Shown: positions 38,611 to 49,120 of the stretch, in pieces
Layout: every line of letters begins with the position of its first letter
Numbering within the stretch: position 1 is the stretch's first letter
From: Salipaludibacillus neizhouensis
GTDB lineage: Bacteria > Bacillota > Bacilli > Bacillales > Salisediminibacteriaceae
Assembly: GCF_002886185.1 (NCBI RefSeq)
Contig: NZ_KZ614146.1
Span: 193,927-257,926, forward strand
Direction of reading: 5' to 3'
Length of the DNA stretch: 64,000 nucleotides
Made by a program: the position numbers and the translations under genes
Notes under the pieces: generated by a model
Told to the model about the DNA's origin: nothing
The model's database searches: none
Seen by the model: only the letters and a program-made list of their open reading frames with translations

Positions 38611-39300
38611 ATGCTACAGCAGTTAAAAGAAACTGTATTTAAAGCGAATTTAGCACTTCCGAAATACCAATTGGTAACGTTTACGTGGGGAAATGTAAGC
38701 GGTATTGACAGAGAAAATGGTTTGGTTGTAATTAAACCAAGTGGTGTCGAGTATTTTGAGATGAAGAGTAAGGATATGGTCGTTGTAGACTTGGATGGGA
38801 ATGTGGTTGATGGGGAACTTAAACCGTCATCGGACACACCTACTCATCTAGCATTATATAAAGCGTTTGAAAATATTGGTGGAATTGTTCATACACACTC
38901 AGCTTGGGCGACTTCATGGGCACAAACCGGACAAGGTATTCCTGCTTATGGAACGACTCATGCGGATTATTTCCAGGGTGAAATTCCTTGCACACGACCG
39001 ATGACAGAAAAAGAGATTAATGGCGATTATGAATTGGAAACCGGAAACGTAATTATTGAAGCTTTTGAAAACATGAATCCTTTGCATACACCAGGAGTTC
39101 TCGTAAACTCACATGCTCCTTTTGTGTGGGGGACTGATCCGATGAATGCTGTTCATAATGCAGTAGTTATAGAGGAAGTTGCTAAGATGGCAGCAAAAAC
39201 CCGATCCATAAAAGCGGACACTCCTCCTATGGATCAAACTTTGTTAGATCGTCATTTTAATAGAAAACATGGTAAGGATGCTTACTACGGTCAAAAATAA
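38611..39300 (+). CDS. araD: L-ribulose-5-phosphate 4-epimerase
   Basis: Class II aldolase-family enzyme of 229 residues converting L-ribulose 5-phosphate to D-xylulose 5-phosphate. Seen are [21 protein letters not shown] near 29-50, [11 protein letters not shown] near 74, the zinc ligands in [12 protein letters not shown] near 95 and the C-terminal [16 protein letters not shown]. It heads an araD-araA pair, 78 bases apart. AAGGGAATGAAG precedes the ATG. Confidence 0.95.
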   Translation: MLQQLKETVFKANLALPKYQLVTFTWGNVSGIDRENGLVVIKPSGVEYFEMKSKDMVVVDLDGNVVDGELKPSSDTPTHLALYKAFENIGGIVHTHSAWATSWAQTGQGIPAYGTTHADYFQGEIPCTRPMTEKEINGDYELETGNVIIEAFENMNPLHTPGVLVNSHAPFVWGTDPMNAVHNAVVIEEVAKMAAKTRSIKADTPPMDQTLLDRHFNRKHGKDAYYGQK

Positions 39301-39378
39301 CAAAAGCGCAAAAAATGGGAAGAGTCCAAGACGAAACAAACGGACAAAAAATATATCTAATTCCAGGGAGGAATAACA

Positions 39379-40869
39379 ATGTTAAAGACAAAAAAGTATA
39401 CATTTTGGTTTATTACAGGGAGTCAGCACTTATATGGAAAAGAAGCAATTGATGAGGTAGAAAGCCATTCACAGGAAATTGTTGATAAATTAAATAAGGG
39501 AGCGAATTTCCCTTCTGAAATTGTTATCAAACCGGTTTTAACCAATCCACAGGCGATTCGCCAAATGGCAATTGATGCAAATAGTGATGAAGAGTGTGCG
39601 GGAATTATCACATGGATGCATACTTTTTCACCTGCAAAAATGTGGATCGCAGGATTGAAGCAATTGAATAAACCTTTATTGCATCTTCATACGCAATTTA
39701 ACAGAGAAATCCCATGGGAAGATATTGATATGGACTTTATGAATTTAAATCAATCGGCACATGGTGACAGAGAGTATGGATTTATTGGAGCGAGAATGAA
39801 TATTGCGAGAAAAGTAGTCGTCGGTCACTGGGAAAACGACGATGTGAGAGAGCGAATTGCAGGGTGGATGCGAACTGCGGTTGCTGTCACAGACGGACAT
39901 AATCTTAAAGTTGCTCGTTTTGGGGACAATATGCGTGAAGTTGCTGTAACAGAGGGAGACAAAGTAGAAGCGCAGATCAAGTTTGGCTGGTCTATTACTG
40001 CTTTTGGTATAGGCGATCTTGTAGAGCGTATGAATAAAATCTCAGATGAAGAAGTAAATGCTTTGTTTGAAGAGTATCAAGAGCTATATCTATTGGATGA
40101 TGCGATCAAGCAATCCGATGAGGTAAAAGCATCCGTCCTTGAACAGGCGAGAATTGAATTAGGTATGAAAGCATTTCTAGAAGAAGGTGGCTTCTCTGCT
40201 TTTACAACTAACTTCGAAGATTTACACGGTATGAAGCAGCTACCAGGTCTAGCGGTTCAACGATTAATGGCTGAAGGATATGGTTTTGGTGGTGAAGGCG
40301 ATTGGAAAACTGCGGCATTAATGCGTATGATGAAGATTATTTCTGATGGTAAAGGTACTTCGTTCATGGAAGATTACACGTATCATTTAGAAGAAGGAAA
40401 TGAGCTTGTTGTAGGATCTCATATGCTTGAAGTGTGTCCAACAATTGCTGCTAACAAACCTAAAATCTTAGTACATCCTCTTTCTATTGGTGGAAAAGAA
40501 GATCCTGCAAGATTAGTGTTTGATGGAGCAAGTGGACGTGCGTTGAATGCTTCTTTAATTGATATTGGCCATCGTTTCCGTCTAGTAGTCAATGAAGTTG
40601 AAGCTGTGACAGCACCGAAAGAAACGCCTAAATTACCAGTAGCTAAAGTATTATGGAAAGCCAAGCCATCTTTAAGTGAAGCGACAGAAGCTTGGATTCA
40701 TGCAGGTGGAGCACATCACACAGTGTTTAGTTTTAACGTTACTCCTGAGCAACTGAACGATTGGGCAACATTAACAGATGTTGAAGTTGTGTTTATTAAT
40801 GAAAGCACGAATGTAATGAACTTCCAAAATGAATTGAAATGGAATGAAGTGTATCACCGACTTTCATAG
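39379..40869 (+). CDS. araA: L-arabinose isomerase
   Basis: The 496-residue enzyme converts L-arabinose to L-ribulose. FWFITGSQHLYG at the start, the active-site strings GGFSAFTTNFEDLHGMKQLPGLA and GGEGDWKTAALMR, and the metal-binding histidine in VGSHMLEVCP identify AraA. Inverted-repeat element 40904-41091 follows. A kinase gene (araB) would be expected between isomerase and epimerase but is not in this window. Confidence 0.96.
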   Translation: MLKTKKYTFWFITGSQHLYGKEAIDEVESHSQEIVDKLNKGANFPSEIVIKPVLTNPQAIRQMAIDANSDEECAGIITWMHTFSPAKMWIAGLKQLNKPLLHLHTQFNREIPWEDIDMDFMNLNQSAHGDREYGFIGARMNIARKVVVGHWENDDVRERIAGWMRTAVAVTDGHNLKVARFGDNMREVAVTEGDKVEAQIKFGWSITAFGIGDLVERMNKISDEEVNALFEEYQELYLLDDAIKQSDEVKASVLEQARIELGMKAFLEEGGFSAFTTNFEDLHGMKQLPGLAVQRLMAEGYGFGGEGDWKTAALMRMMKIISDGKGTSFMEDYTYHLEEGNELVVGSHMLEVCPTIAANKPKILVHPLSIGGKEDPARLVFDGASGRALNASLIDIGHRFRLVVNEVEAVTAPKETPKLPVAKVLWKAKPSLSEATEAWIHAGGAHHTVFSFNVTPEQLNDWATLTDVEVVFINESTNVMNFQNELKWNEVYHRLS

Positions 40870-40903
40870 ACGAGTACTAACTTAGACCCTCTAAAAAGAA
40901 AAA

Positions 40904-41091
40904 TAGCTGTTTTCCTAAACCTTGTTGTTTTTTGCGGAAAAGGGGTCACTCTAGTGGGTCATGAAAGCTTCAAACTCCACAGTGTTATTTTCCTGAGGAG
41001 TTTGAAGCGTTGACCACGGAAAGAGTCTGCCCTAAACAAATTCAAAAGATTTCATACCCTTTAGTAAGCAACATATTTTAGAAAACAGCTA
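40904..41091. repeat. Small element with terminal inverted repeats between araA and araR
   Basis: TAGCTGTTTTCCTAAA (40904-40919) is mirrored by TTTAGAAAACAGCTA (41077-41091), one base different. Inside, GCTTCAAACTCC (40967-40978) and its exact complement (40997-41008) form a hairpin flanked by a GTGGGTCA/TGACCAC pair. It has no coding capacity and looks like a MITE-type insertion or a structured RNA. Confidence 0.6.
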
Positions 41092-41168
41092 AATAGATTG
41101 AATAAAATAGTTGATGTACTTAAATCTTATCCTAATGGTATGAAATGCATCAGTGTGTGAGGTGGAGA

Positions 41169-42293
41169 ATGGGAACAAAATATAACTATGTTAAAAACAA
41201 TATTCGATCAAAACTTTTAGAGGGCTTTATCATTGCTCATCAAAAAATAGGTTCTGAAAATGAATTAATGAAAGAATATCATGTAAGCCGTCACACCATC
41301 AGGAAAGCAATTGATGATTTAGTCAATGAAGGTTTACTTTATCGGAAACAAGGAGCAGGAACTTTTTGTGCGGACAGATCATTGCATGTGGATCGTAGTC
41401 AGGAGTCAGGAAAAAATATCGCCGTTATTACTACATATTTCTCGGACTATATTTTCCCGTCGATTATCCGTGGTATTGAAGGTTTCCTTAGTGAAAAAGG
41501 CTATCATATGACTGTCTTCAGCACCAATAACAATCCCGAACAAGAAAAAAGATGCCTGGAATCAATCTTGTCTCAGAATTATGATGGATTGATCGTAGAG
41601 CCTACGAAAAGTGCGCTTCCTAACCCGAATATTAATTATTACTTAAATATAGAACGTGTGGGTATTCCTTATGTAATGATAAACGCTTATTATGAAGAGT
41701 TGGAACCTGTTCATATCATGATAGACGATATTTTAGGTGGTATGAAACAAACAGAGCATCTCATTGACTTAGGGCATAAACATATTGTTGGTATTTTTAA
41801 GAATGATGACATTCAGGGGACCAAGAGGATGAAAGGGTTTATTAAAGCGCATCGAAAGGCTAATCTACCTATCTCTCCTCATAACATCATTACGTATACC
41901 ACAGAAACAAAACATGAAGAGCCTCACCAGAAATTGAAAAAATTGCTTCAAGGTAAAGAACTCAGCCCCACTGGGATTGTTTGTTATAACGATGAATTAG
42001 CCCTTAAATTTCTTGACATTGTTCGTGAAATGGAACTGACAACTCCAAATGATATTTCAATAGTAGGGTATGATGATTCTTTTTTATCTGTAGCATCAGA
42101 AGTGAAATTAACGACAATTACACATCCAAAAGTAGATATGGGTGTTGCTGCCGGGAAAAAGATTATCCAACTAATTCAATGTAAACAAGAGAATAGTTCA
42201 CTAATAAAGGAAGCGGAATCGTCAATTATTTATACACCTGAATTAGTGCTTAGAAATTCAACGAAATCAATTGAGATGATGGAGATGAAGTAG
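41169..42293 (+). CDS. araR: Arabinose repressor, GntR-type head with LacI-type sensor
   Basis: Residues 1-70 form a GntR winged helix (KIGSENELMKEYHVSRHTIRKAIDDLVNEGLLYRKQGAGTF, shown here in part), and residues 75-374 a periplasmic-binding-protein-like arabinose sensor ending in GYDDSFLSVASEVKLTTITHP. This domain mix is that of AraR. ATG 41169 lies 3-5 bases after GAGGTGG; an ATG at 41145 has no ribosome site. It abuts araM. The palindromes near 38.3 and 38.55 kb are candidate targets. Confidence 0.93.
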   Translation: MGTKYNYVKNNIRSKLLEGFIIAHQKIGSENELMKEYHVSRHTIRKAIDDLVNEGLLYRKQGAGTFCADRSLHVDRSQESGKNIAVITTYFSDYIFPSIIRGIEGFLSEKGYHMTVFSTNNNPEQEKRCLESILSQNYDGLIVEPTKSALPNPNINYYLNIERVGIPYVMINAYYEELEPVHIMIDDILGGMKQTEHLIDLGHKHIVGIFKNDDIQGTKRMKGFIKAHRKANLPISPHNIITYTTETKHEEPHQKLKKLLQGKELSPTGIVCYNDELALKFLDIVREMELTTPNDISIVGYDDSFLSVASEVKLTTITHPKVDMGVAAGKKIIQLIQCKQENSSLIKEAESSIIYTPELVLRNSTKSIEMMEMK

Positions 42294-43487
42294 ATGCATG
42301 GATGGAAGGAATCGTATAACCATTTAGCAAACACGTGTCAGTGTGGGAATACACATTATCCTCTACCCGTTGAAAAGATCATTGTAGAAAACAACGCTAT
42401 AGACAAAGTATCCGAATTTTTAAAAGTGAAAAGGTTTCTAAAGGCCGTTTTAGTCGTTGATCAAAATACGAATGACAAAGCTGGTAAAAAACTAGTTAAT
42501 CTTTTGACAGATGAAAATATCGATGTGACCATATCGGTGGTAGGTGAGAATGGGCAAGGCGATGTCATTGCTGACGAGCGTTCTATTGTACAAGTATTAC
42601 TTGATGTACCACAGGATACCGATGTACTAATTGCTGTCGGTTCGGGAACATTGCATGATATTACTCGTTTTGTGAGTTTTAAAATGATGAAAGCGTTTAT
42701 CTCCGTTCCAACAGCCCCATCGGTGGATGGATTTAATTCCATGGGAGCTCCGATTGTTGTTAATAAGAAAAAACTAACTTTTCAAACGCATGCACCGCTT
42801 GCTGTTTTTGCTGATTTAAATATTTTGGCGAATGCTCCTAAAGAAATGATAGCTGCTGGGTTTGGCGATATATTGGGAAAATACACCTCATTAACAGATT
42901 GGCGATTTAGTCATCTGGTAAACAATGAACCATATTGCGGTGCAGCTGATAAAATGACCCGAGCAGCATTGAATACTTGTATTAGTAACTTTGATGCTAT
43001 AACAGAACGAGAAGATAAAGGCATTAAGCATTTAATTGAGGCACTTATTCAATCCGGATTAGCGATGTCATTGTTCGGACATTCACACCCAGCGTCTGGG
43101 GCAGAACATCACTTGTCTCATTTTTGGGAAATGGAATACATTCAACAGGAGCGACCGCAACTTTTGCATGGAGCCAAGGTAGGAGTATCAACTAGTATTA
43201 TTGCTGATTTCTATAAGTCCAAAGTGTTTCTGGAACTAGTGAAATCTTTGCTAGAAAAATCTAAAATTTCAGAGAACGAACTAAAAGAAATTGAAAAGCT
43301 AGTTCATGAGATTCCAAGTAAGGTTGAAATGGAACAGATGCTTGAAAAGCTTGGAGGTCCCGGAAATGCAGCGGCTTTAGGTATTAGTGATGATCTAATT
43401 AGAAGAAGTGTAAAGGAAGCTCATTTGATCCGCGATCGGTGTACGATGCTATATTACTATAATACGAAAGTGACAGAAAAAATTTAG
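42294..43487 (+). CDS. araM: AraM, glycerol-1-phosphate dehydrogenase family
   Basis: The 397-residue protein has the iron-containing-dehydrogenase-like fold: NAD segment AVGSGTLHDITRF near 105, SVPTAPSVDGFNSMGAP near 130 and metal histidines in GHSHPASGAEHHLSHFWE near 263. In B. subtilis AraM (EgsA) reduces dihydroxyacetone phosphate to sn-glycerol 1-phosphate and belongs to the arabinose operon without a clear role in arabinose breakdown. Its ATG directly follows the araR stop codon. Confidence 0.92.
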   Translation: MHGWKESYNHLANTCQCGNTHYPLPVEKIIVENNAIDKVSEFLKVKRFLKAVLVVDQNTNDKAGKKLVNLLTDENIDVTISVVGENGQGDVIADERSIVQVLLDVPQDTDVLIAVGSGTLHDITRFVSFKMMKAFISVPTAPSVDGFNSMGAPIVVNKKKLTFQTHAPLAVFADLNILANAPKEMIAAGFGDILGKYTSLTDWRFSHLVNNEPYCGAADKMTRAALNTCISNFDAITEREDKGIKHLIEALIQSGLAMSLFGHSHPASGAEHHLSHFWEMEYIQQERPQLLHGAKVGVSTSIIADFYKSKVFLELVKSLLEKSKISENELKEIEKLVHEIPSKVEMEQMLEKLGGPGNAAALGISDDLIRRSVKEAHLIRDRCTMLYYYNTKVTEKI

Positions 43488-43499
43488 GAGGACGAAGAG

Positions 43500-44990
43500 A
43501 TGACAAAACAAATTATTATTAATACAGATATCGAAAAAAGTACCATTAATAAAAACATTTACGGGCATTTTGCCGAACATTTAGGAAGATGTATTTATGA
43601 AGGGTTTTGGGTAGGGGAGGATTCACCGATACCTAACACAAACGGCATTCGCAATGATGTTGTAGAAGCTTTGAAAAATATTAATATTCCCCTTCTTCGC
43701 TGGCCTGGTGGTTGTTTTGCCGATGAATATCATTGGAAGGATGGCATTGGTCCACGTGAAGGTCGTAAAAGAATGGTTAACACTCATTGGGGCGGTGTTG
43801 TTGAAAACAATCACTTTGGAACACATGAATTTATGTTGCTCTGTGACATGCTTGGTGCGGAGCCTTATATTAATGGTAATGTTGGGAGTGGTACAGTTCT
43901 GGAGATGCAAGAGTGGATCGAGTATTTGACATTCGAAGGTGAATCACCGATGTCCAACTTGCGTAAAGAAAACGGAAGAGAAGAGCCATGGAAAGTGAAA
44001 TATTTTGGAGTAGGTAATGAGAATTGGGGATGTGGTGGAAACATGCGCCCACAATATTACTCTGATCTTTATCGTCAATTCCAAACGTATGTCAGAAATT
44101 ACGGTGATAATAAGCTTTATAAAATTGCAGGTGGCGCGAACGTTGATGATTACAATTGGACAGAGGTCCTTATGCGGGAATCTGCTCCTTTAATGGATGG
44201 TCTTAGTTTGCATTACTATACTATTCCAGGGGACTTCTGGGAAGGCAAAGGTTCTGCTACTGATCCAAGTGAAAGCGAATGGTTCATCACAATGCAAAAA
44301 GCGTTACATATGGATGAATTGATTACGAAGCATTCTACCATCATGGACAAGTATGATCCAGATAAACGTATCGGGATGATTATCGATGAGTGGGGAACTT
44401 GGTTTGATGTAGAGCCAGGTACGAACCCAGGTTTCCTTTATCAGCAAAATACGATTCGCGATGCTTTAGTAGCAGGTTTACACTTCCACATTTTTCATGA
44501 ACATAGTGATAGAGTTCACATGACAAATATTGCTCAAACTATTAACGTTTTGCAGTCAGTGCTGTTAACAGAAGGGGAGAAAATGATATTAACCCCGACT
44601 TATCATGTCTTTGAAATGTTCAAAGTTCACCAAGATGCACAATTCCTGTCTGTATCAGCTGATGTTCAGTCTTATAAAATGGATGAGAAAGAACTTCCAC
44701 AAGTAAGCGTTTCTGCTTCCAAAGCAGCCAACGGAGAAGTCAATATTAGCTTGTGTAATATTGATACTAAGAACGATGCTCCGCTGTCATTACAGCTTCG
44801 AGGTTTAACAGAAGGAGAACCTAAGGTAACTGGACGAGTTCTAACGGCAGATAAAACAAATTCTCATAACACGTTTGATCAGCCTGAAAATGTTTCTCCA
44901 AAAGAACTTAAAAATATAAATGTTTCAGAGGGTGCTCTTTCTGTCACATTACCGCCGATGTCAGTTTCTGTTATTACGCTAAGTAATTAA
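43500..44990 (+). CDS. abfA: GH51 alpha-L-arabinofuranosidase, second gene
   Basis: The 496-residue enzyme has the acid/base Glu in [15 protein letters not shown] near 174 and the nucleophile Glu in [11 protein letters not shown] near 295. It differs substantially from the GH51 protein at 35401, so this is an old duplication or separate acquisition and the two may prefer different linkages. No signal peptide. It follows araM by 12 bases with GGAGG and closes the araR-araM-abfA transcript, probably with the small gene behind it. Confidence 0.92.
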   Translation: MTKQIIINTDIEKSTINKNIYGHFAEHLGRCIYEGFWVGEDSPIPNTNGIRNDVVEALKNINIPLLRWPGGCFADEYHWKDGIGPREGRKRMVNTHWGGVVENNHFGTHEFMLLCDMLGAEPYINGNVGSGTVLEMQEWIEYLTFEGESPMSNLRKENGREEPWKVKYFGVGNENWGCGGNMRPQYYSDLYRQFQTYVRNYGDNKLYKIAGGANVDDYNWTEVLMRESAPLMDGLSLHYYTIPGDFWEGKGSATDPSESEWFITMQKALHMDELITKHSTIMDKYDPDKRIGMIIDEWGTWFDVEPGTNPGFLYQQNTIRDALVAGLHFHIFHEHSDRVHMTNIAQTINVLQSVLLTEGEKMILTPTYHVFEMFKVHQDAQFLSVSADVQSYKMDEKELPQVSVSASKAANGEVNISLCNIDTKNDAPLSLQLRGLTEGEPKVTGRVLTADKTNSHNTFDQPENVSPKELKNINVSEGALSVTLPPMSVSVITLSN

Positions 44991-45001
44991 GAGGTGGACC
45001 G

Positions 45002-45250
45002 ATGCTAATTGCAAATAACGCCACACGAGTGTGTAAAAGCTGTGATAGAGATGTCACAGCAGACATAGAAATAGATGTGTCGGACGAAGATTCTGTATCA
45101 GAAGAAACGTATCAAAAAAGGCTTGGAATCTGCATGGAATGTCCTTCTTTACAATATGGAACGACATGCCAGCATTCGGGCAGTATTGTGTATCATAGGG
45201 CTATGTTAAAAGATAAAAAATGCCCTAAACCATTGGATGCACAATGGTAA
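45002..45250 (+). CDS. Small cysteine-rich protein (DUF6171-like)
   Basis: The 82-residue protein has two CxxC-type groups, CKSCDRDV near 12 and CMECPSLQYGTTC near 44-56, plus a His and a late Cys, suggesting a bound zinc ion. It follows the GH51 gene by 11 bases, with GAGGTGG before the ATG, and ends at a terminator. Small proteins of this kind are conserved in Bacillaceae (DUF6171, from memory). Function unknown. Confidence 0.75.
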   Translation: MLIANNATRVCKSCDRDVTADIEIDVSDEDSVSEETYQKRLGICMECPSLQYGTTCQHSGSIVYHRAMLKDKKCPKPLDAQW

Positions 45251-45257
45251 AATAGAT

Positions 45258-45303
45258 AACCAAAAAGAAGACGAATGTTTTAGTAGTCTTCTTTTTGGTT
45301 TTT
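45258..45303 (+). terminator. Terminator after the araR-araM-abfA transcript
   Basis: A 15-bp perfect stem (45258-45272 with 45286-45300) with a 13-base loop, arms rich in A/T giving a T-rich 3' side. Confidence 0.85.
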
Positions 45304-45451
45304 AGCAAAAACTCGGTCAAGATCTGATTCAAGATTATTAAAACGAGACTTATTATTATAAATTTAAGTATCCTTTTCTTGTATAAGAGCATTAAATTGT
45401 AGAAGCGATTGAAATTATAACGCCCATTAAAGGTAGCTATTCTTTTATGTT

Positions 45452-45477
45452 GTTTATATTCTCGTATGTAAGGGAAC
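45452..45477 (+). promoter_or_regulatory. Possible sigma-B-type promoter
   Basis: GTTTAT (45452-45457), 14 bases, GGGAAC (45472-45477) resembles the general-stress promoter GTTTAA-N14-GGGTAT and lies 36 bases before the next gene. Confidence 0.4.
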
Positions 45478-45512
45478 ACAATAAGTAAATAACCGATGAA
45501 AGGGTGTTTACG

Positions 45513-45878
45513 TTGAGTCATAAAATTCAAGCTTATTTTAAGACAGAGAATGATGCAGAAGCAGCTTCCGCTAAGCTTCAAAAAGTAAACGTTTCCAATG
45601 TTCTTATTGATAAAATTCCTGAGGGTTCAAAAGGAGTCATGTTATTGCCGATTACGAATTTAGGAGTAGGTGGAAGCGGTATGGGTACTGCTGCAGGACC
45701 ACCTGGGATGCTCGCTAGACTAACAAACCTAAAGGATGTCGGGAAATCGGACAGAGAAAAAAGTGATGCCTTTTCTCATCTATTAGATTTCGAAGTTACA
45801 GATGAAGATTTTGAAGAAGCATTAGATGTGTTAAGTGAATCTGATGCATATCTAGATGAAAGCGTTACTGGAAAATAA
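45513..45878 (+). CDS. Hypothetical protein, possible general-stress family
   Basis: The 121-residue protein opens SHKIQAYFKTENDAEAASAKL, similar in style to YflT-type general-stress proteins, with a central glycine-rich linker (GVGGSGMGTAAGPPGML) and an acidic C-terminal half. TTG 45513 has GAAAGGG eight bases upstream; a GTG at 45504 touches that site. A sigma-B-like promoter stands ahead and a terminator behind, so it is its own transcript. Family assignment is weak. Confidence 0.65.
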   Translation: MSHKIQAYFKTENDAEAASAKLQKVNVSNVLIDKIPEGSKGVMLLPITNLGVGGSGMGTAAGPPGMLARLTNLKDVGKSDREKSDAFSHLLDFEVTDEDFEEALDVLSESDAYLDESVTGK

Positions 45879-45887
45879 ACGGTGAAA

Positions 45888-45917
45888 CAAAAAGCAACCA
45901 CTTGTGGTTGCTTTTTG
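45888..45917 (+). terminator. Terminator
   Basis: A 13-bp perfect stem with a 4-base loop (CTTG); the 3' arm ends in TTTTTG. Confidence 0.9.
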
Positions 45918-45931
45918 AAATGATAAGAATG

Positions 45932-46080
45932 TATAAGTTGACAGCTATCTTTACGCCACGCGTGTCAAGGGAAAACCACCCTCCTTTCGAGTAGCACCTA
46001 CACGAAATTACGTAGGTGCTACTCGGGGTGGCGAAAGATCACGCTATTTTTAATAAAAGACGCTACGCGTTTTTCTTATA
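45932..46080. repeat. Structured repeat family B, copy 2
   Basis: Matches 21584-21730 along its length. The central hairpin is perfect here: CGAGTAGCACCTAC pairs with GTAGGTGCTACTCG around a 10-base loop, framed by CCACCC and GGGTGG. It again separates convergent genes and ends at the terminal region of the minus-strand gene. Confidence 0.85.
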
Positions 46081-46082
46081 TG

Positions 46083-46358
46083 TTAAATTTTTTGAGAGAA
46101 GCGCCTGCGTGCTTTCTTTGAAAAATTGAGGTAAATGTTCTTTGTGTGCTTCAAGCATTTCATCCAGAATTTTTTTGCGACTGTATCAGGTGGAACTAAT
46201 GGATTAATCGCCATTGCTAATAATGCTTTTTTATAATCACCGCTTACTGCTGCTTCTGAAGCGGTTCGTTCAAAAGACTTAATTTGTTGTACTAAACCTC
46301 GCATGGAAACTGGAAGATCGCCAATTGTTGCAACTTTAAGCCCTTTTTCGTTACTCAT
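46083..46358 (-). pseudogene. Relic of a GH4 6-phospho-beta-glucosidase (LicH-like), internally deleted and frameshifted
   Basis: A strong AAAGGAGG site precedes ATG 46358. The first 13 residues (MSNEKGLKVATIG) are the N-terminal strand of a GH4 enzyme; DLPVSMRGLVQQIKSFER to NPLVPPDTVAKK is the conserved C-terminal part. The middle of roughly 350 residues is missing, apparently joined in frame at a repeated IG. After VAKK a run of seven A has lost one base: the other frame continues the family sequence (ILDEMLEAHKEHLPQFF), while the present frame ends in nonsense. It lies next to a GH1 enzyme of the same activity. Cannot be an active enzyme. Confidence 0.85.
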
Positions 46359-46465
46359 AGTGAAACCTCCTTTGTAATATAAGATGGATTTCGATAATCA
46401 CAGCTTACGACATCATAGCGTCAACAAATTAGTAAAGAGGATAGAGTCTATTTGTGGTGTAAACG

Positions 46466-47371
46466 TTAGTTAGTCACGACACCTTGATATTTAGATAAAT
46501 GTTGAGCTAGCGCCCCGACAAGTCCAGCATCGTTTTTAAAGTGACATGTGTCTATTCGAGTATTAAACACTTGATCAATATAATGTAAATGCTGTTCAAG
46601 TTCTTTGATGAAGGTTGGACGTTCCGTGATACCCCCGCCGATAAGTATTTTTTCAGGATTTAAAACGGAAGTAATATTGTATATACCAATAGCTAGACTT
46701 TGATAAAAAGTTTCCACTATTTGCGTGGCCACGGACTCTTGTGCATCATAGGCTTGAAAAACTATTTCACCCGTTACTTCCTTTAATGGTACGTTGAAAT
46801 AATCTGCATATTTTTTTCGCAATCCAAGAACAGAAGCCGAAGTGCTTAAAGACCCCTGTACCGGTATCGTCGTTTGGACTCCTTGGGTAATCATATAGCC
46901 GAATTCACCGCCTCTAAATGAGTGACCACGGTAAAGTTGGTTATTTAATATGAGTGCACCACCAATTCCTGTTCCTACAGTTATACAAATAAAATCAGTT
47001 AGTTTTTTACCCTTTCCTAACCATTGTTCTGCGAGAGCAACACAGTTCACATCGTTTTCTATAGAGACGGGGAGGTCGAATTTTTCCTCAATATTTTTTT
47101 GAAGGTAGAAATCATCGAAGGCGAGAATAGCCCCTCCTTTTTCTAAATAACCTTTATCAGGATCAATGAAGCCAGGAGCACTTATTGCAATACCTTTAAT
47201 AGAAGATTGCCATTCGGTAATTATTTCTTGTAATCCCTTTAGAATGGTTTCCCCATCCGCGTCGTCTGAGGAAAAGTGGTCTTTTTTAATAATTGTTCCT
47301 TCTTCATCTAGAATTCCCCACTTTACGTGAGTCCCCCCTATGTCAAAGGAAAGATACTTATTTTTTGTCAT
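46466..47371 (-). CDS. bglK: ROK-family sugar kinase, probable beta-glucoside kinase
   Basis: The 301-residue kinase has the phosphate loop FDIGGTHVKWG near 9, the catalytic Asp in SIENDVNC near 104 and GTGIGGALI near 130. It lacks the cysteine-rich zinc motif of glucokinase-type ROK proteins and has GHSFRGGEFGYM in its place, as do beta-glucoside kinases (BglK). It is 24 bases after a GH1 6-phospho-beta-glucosidase gene, so phosphorylating imported cellobiose-like sugars is likely. Fructokinase or another ROK kinase cannot be ruled out. Confidence 0.82.
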   Translation of the reverse strand: MTKNKYLSFDIGGTHVKWGILDEEGTIIKKDHFSSDDADGETILKGLQEIITEWQSSIKGIAISAPGFIDPDKGYLEKGGAILAFDDFYLQKNIEEKFDLPVSIENDVNCVALAEQWLGKGKKLTDFICITVGTGIGGALILNNQLYRGHSFRGGEFGYMITQGVQTTIPVQGSLSTSASVLGLRKKYADYFNVPLKEVTGEIVFQAYDAQESVATQIVETFYQSLAIGIYNITSVLNPEKILIGGGITERPTFIKELEQHLHYIDQVFNTRIDTCHFKNDAGLVGALAQHLSKYQGVVTN

Positions 47372-47395
47372 ATGGCACCTCCCTTAAAATAATTT

Positions 47396-48886
<1,491 letters not shown>

Positions 48887-48940
48887 TTAGTTTCCCTTTT
48901 TATATTTACTTTTTCTCAGTCAAGGAGTAAACTAGAGTAA

Positions 48941-48954
48941 CGAAAGCGGTTTCG
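48941..48954. promoter_or_regulatory. LacI-type operator between GH1 and regulator genes
   Basis: CGAAAGCGGTTTCG is a near-perfect palindrome, one base from the perfect site at 50661-50678. Confidence 0.7.
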
Positions 48955-48969
48955 AAAAAACGGAATTTT

Positions 48970-48983
48970 TGTAAACGCTTTTT
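48970..48983 (-). promoter_or_regulatory. cre-like site upstream of GH1
   Basis: On the minus strand AAAAAGCGTTTACA matches 12 of 14 cre positions. Confidence 0.55.
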
Positions 48984-49120
48984 TATTAGTCTAACATATA
49001 AATCCTGATTAGGAATATTTTTTTATAGGATTAGAAAATAAATTTAAACTTATTAAAATATCATATCAAAAAAGGAAGAATAATCGATAATTATAACATG
49101 AGAGAGAAGGAGCTAGGAAA

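Noticed and set aside
46466-47371. The ROK kinase as the missing ribulokinase
   Set aside because: Ribulokinases belong to the FGGY family; this protein is ROK-type and is co-transcribed with a phospho-beta-glucosidase.
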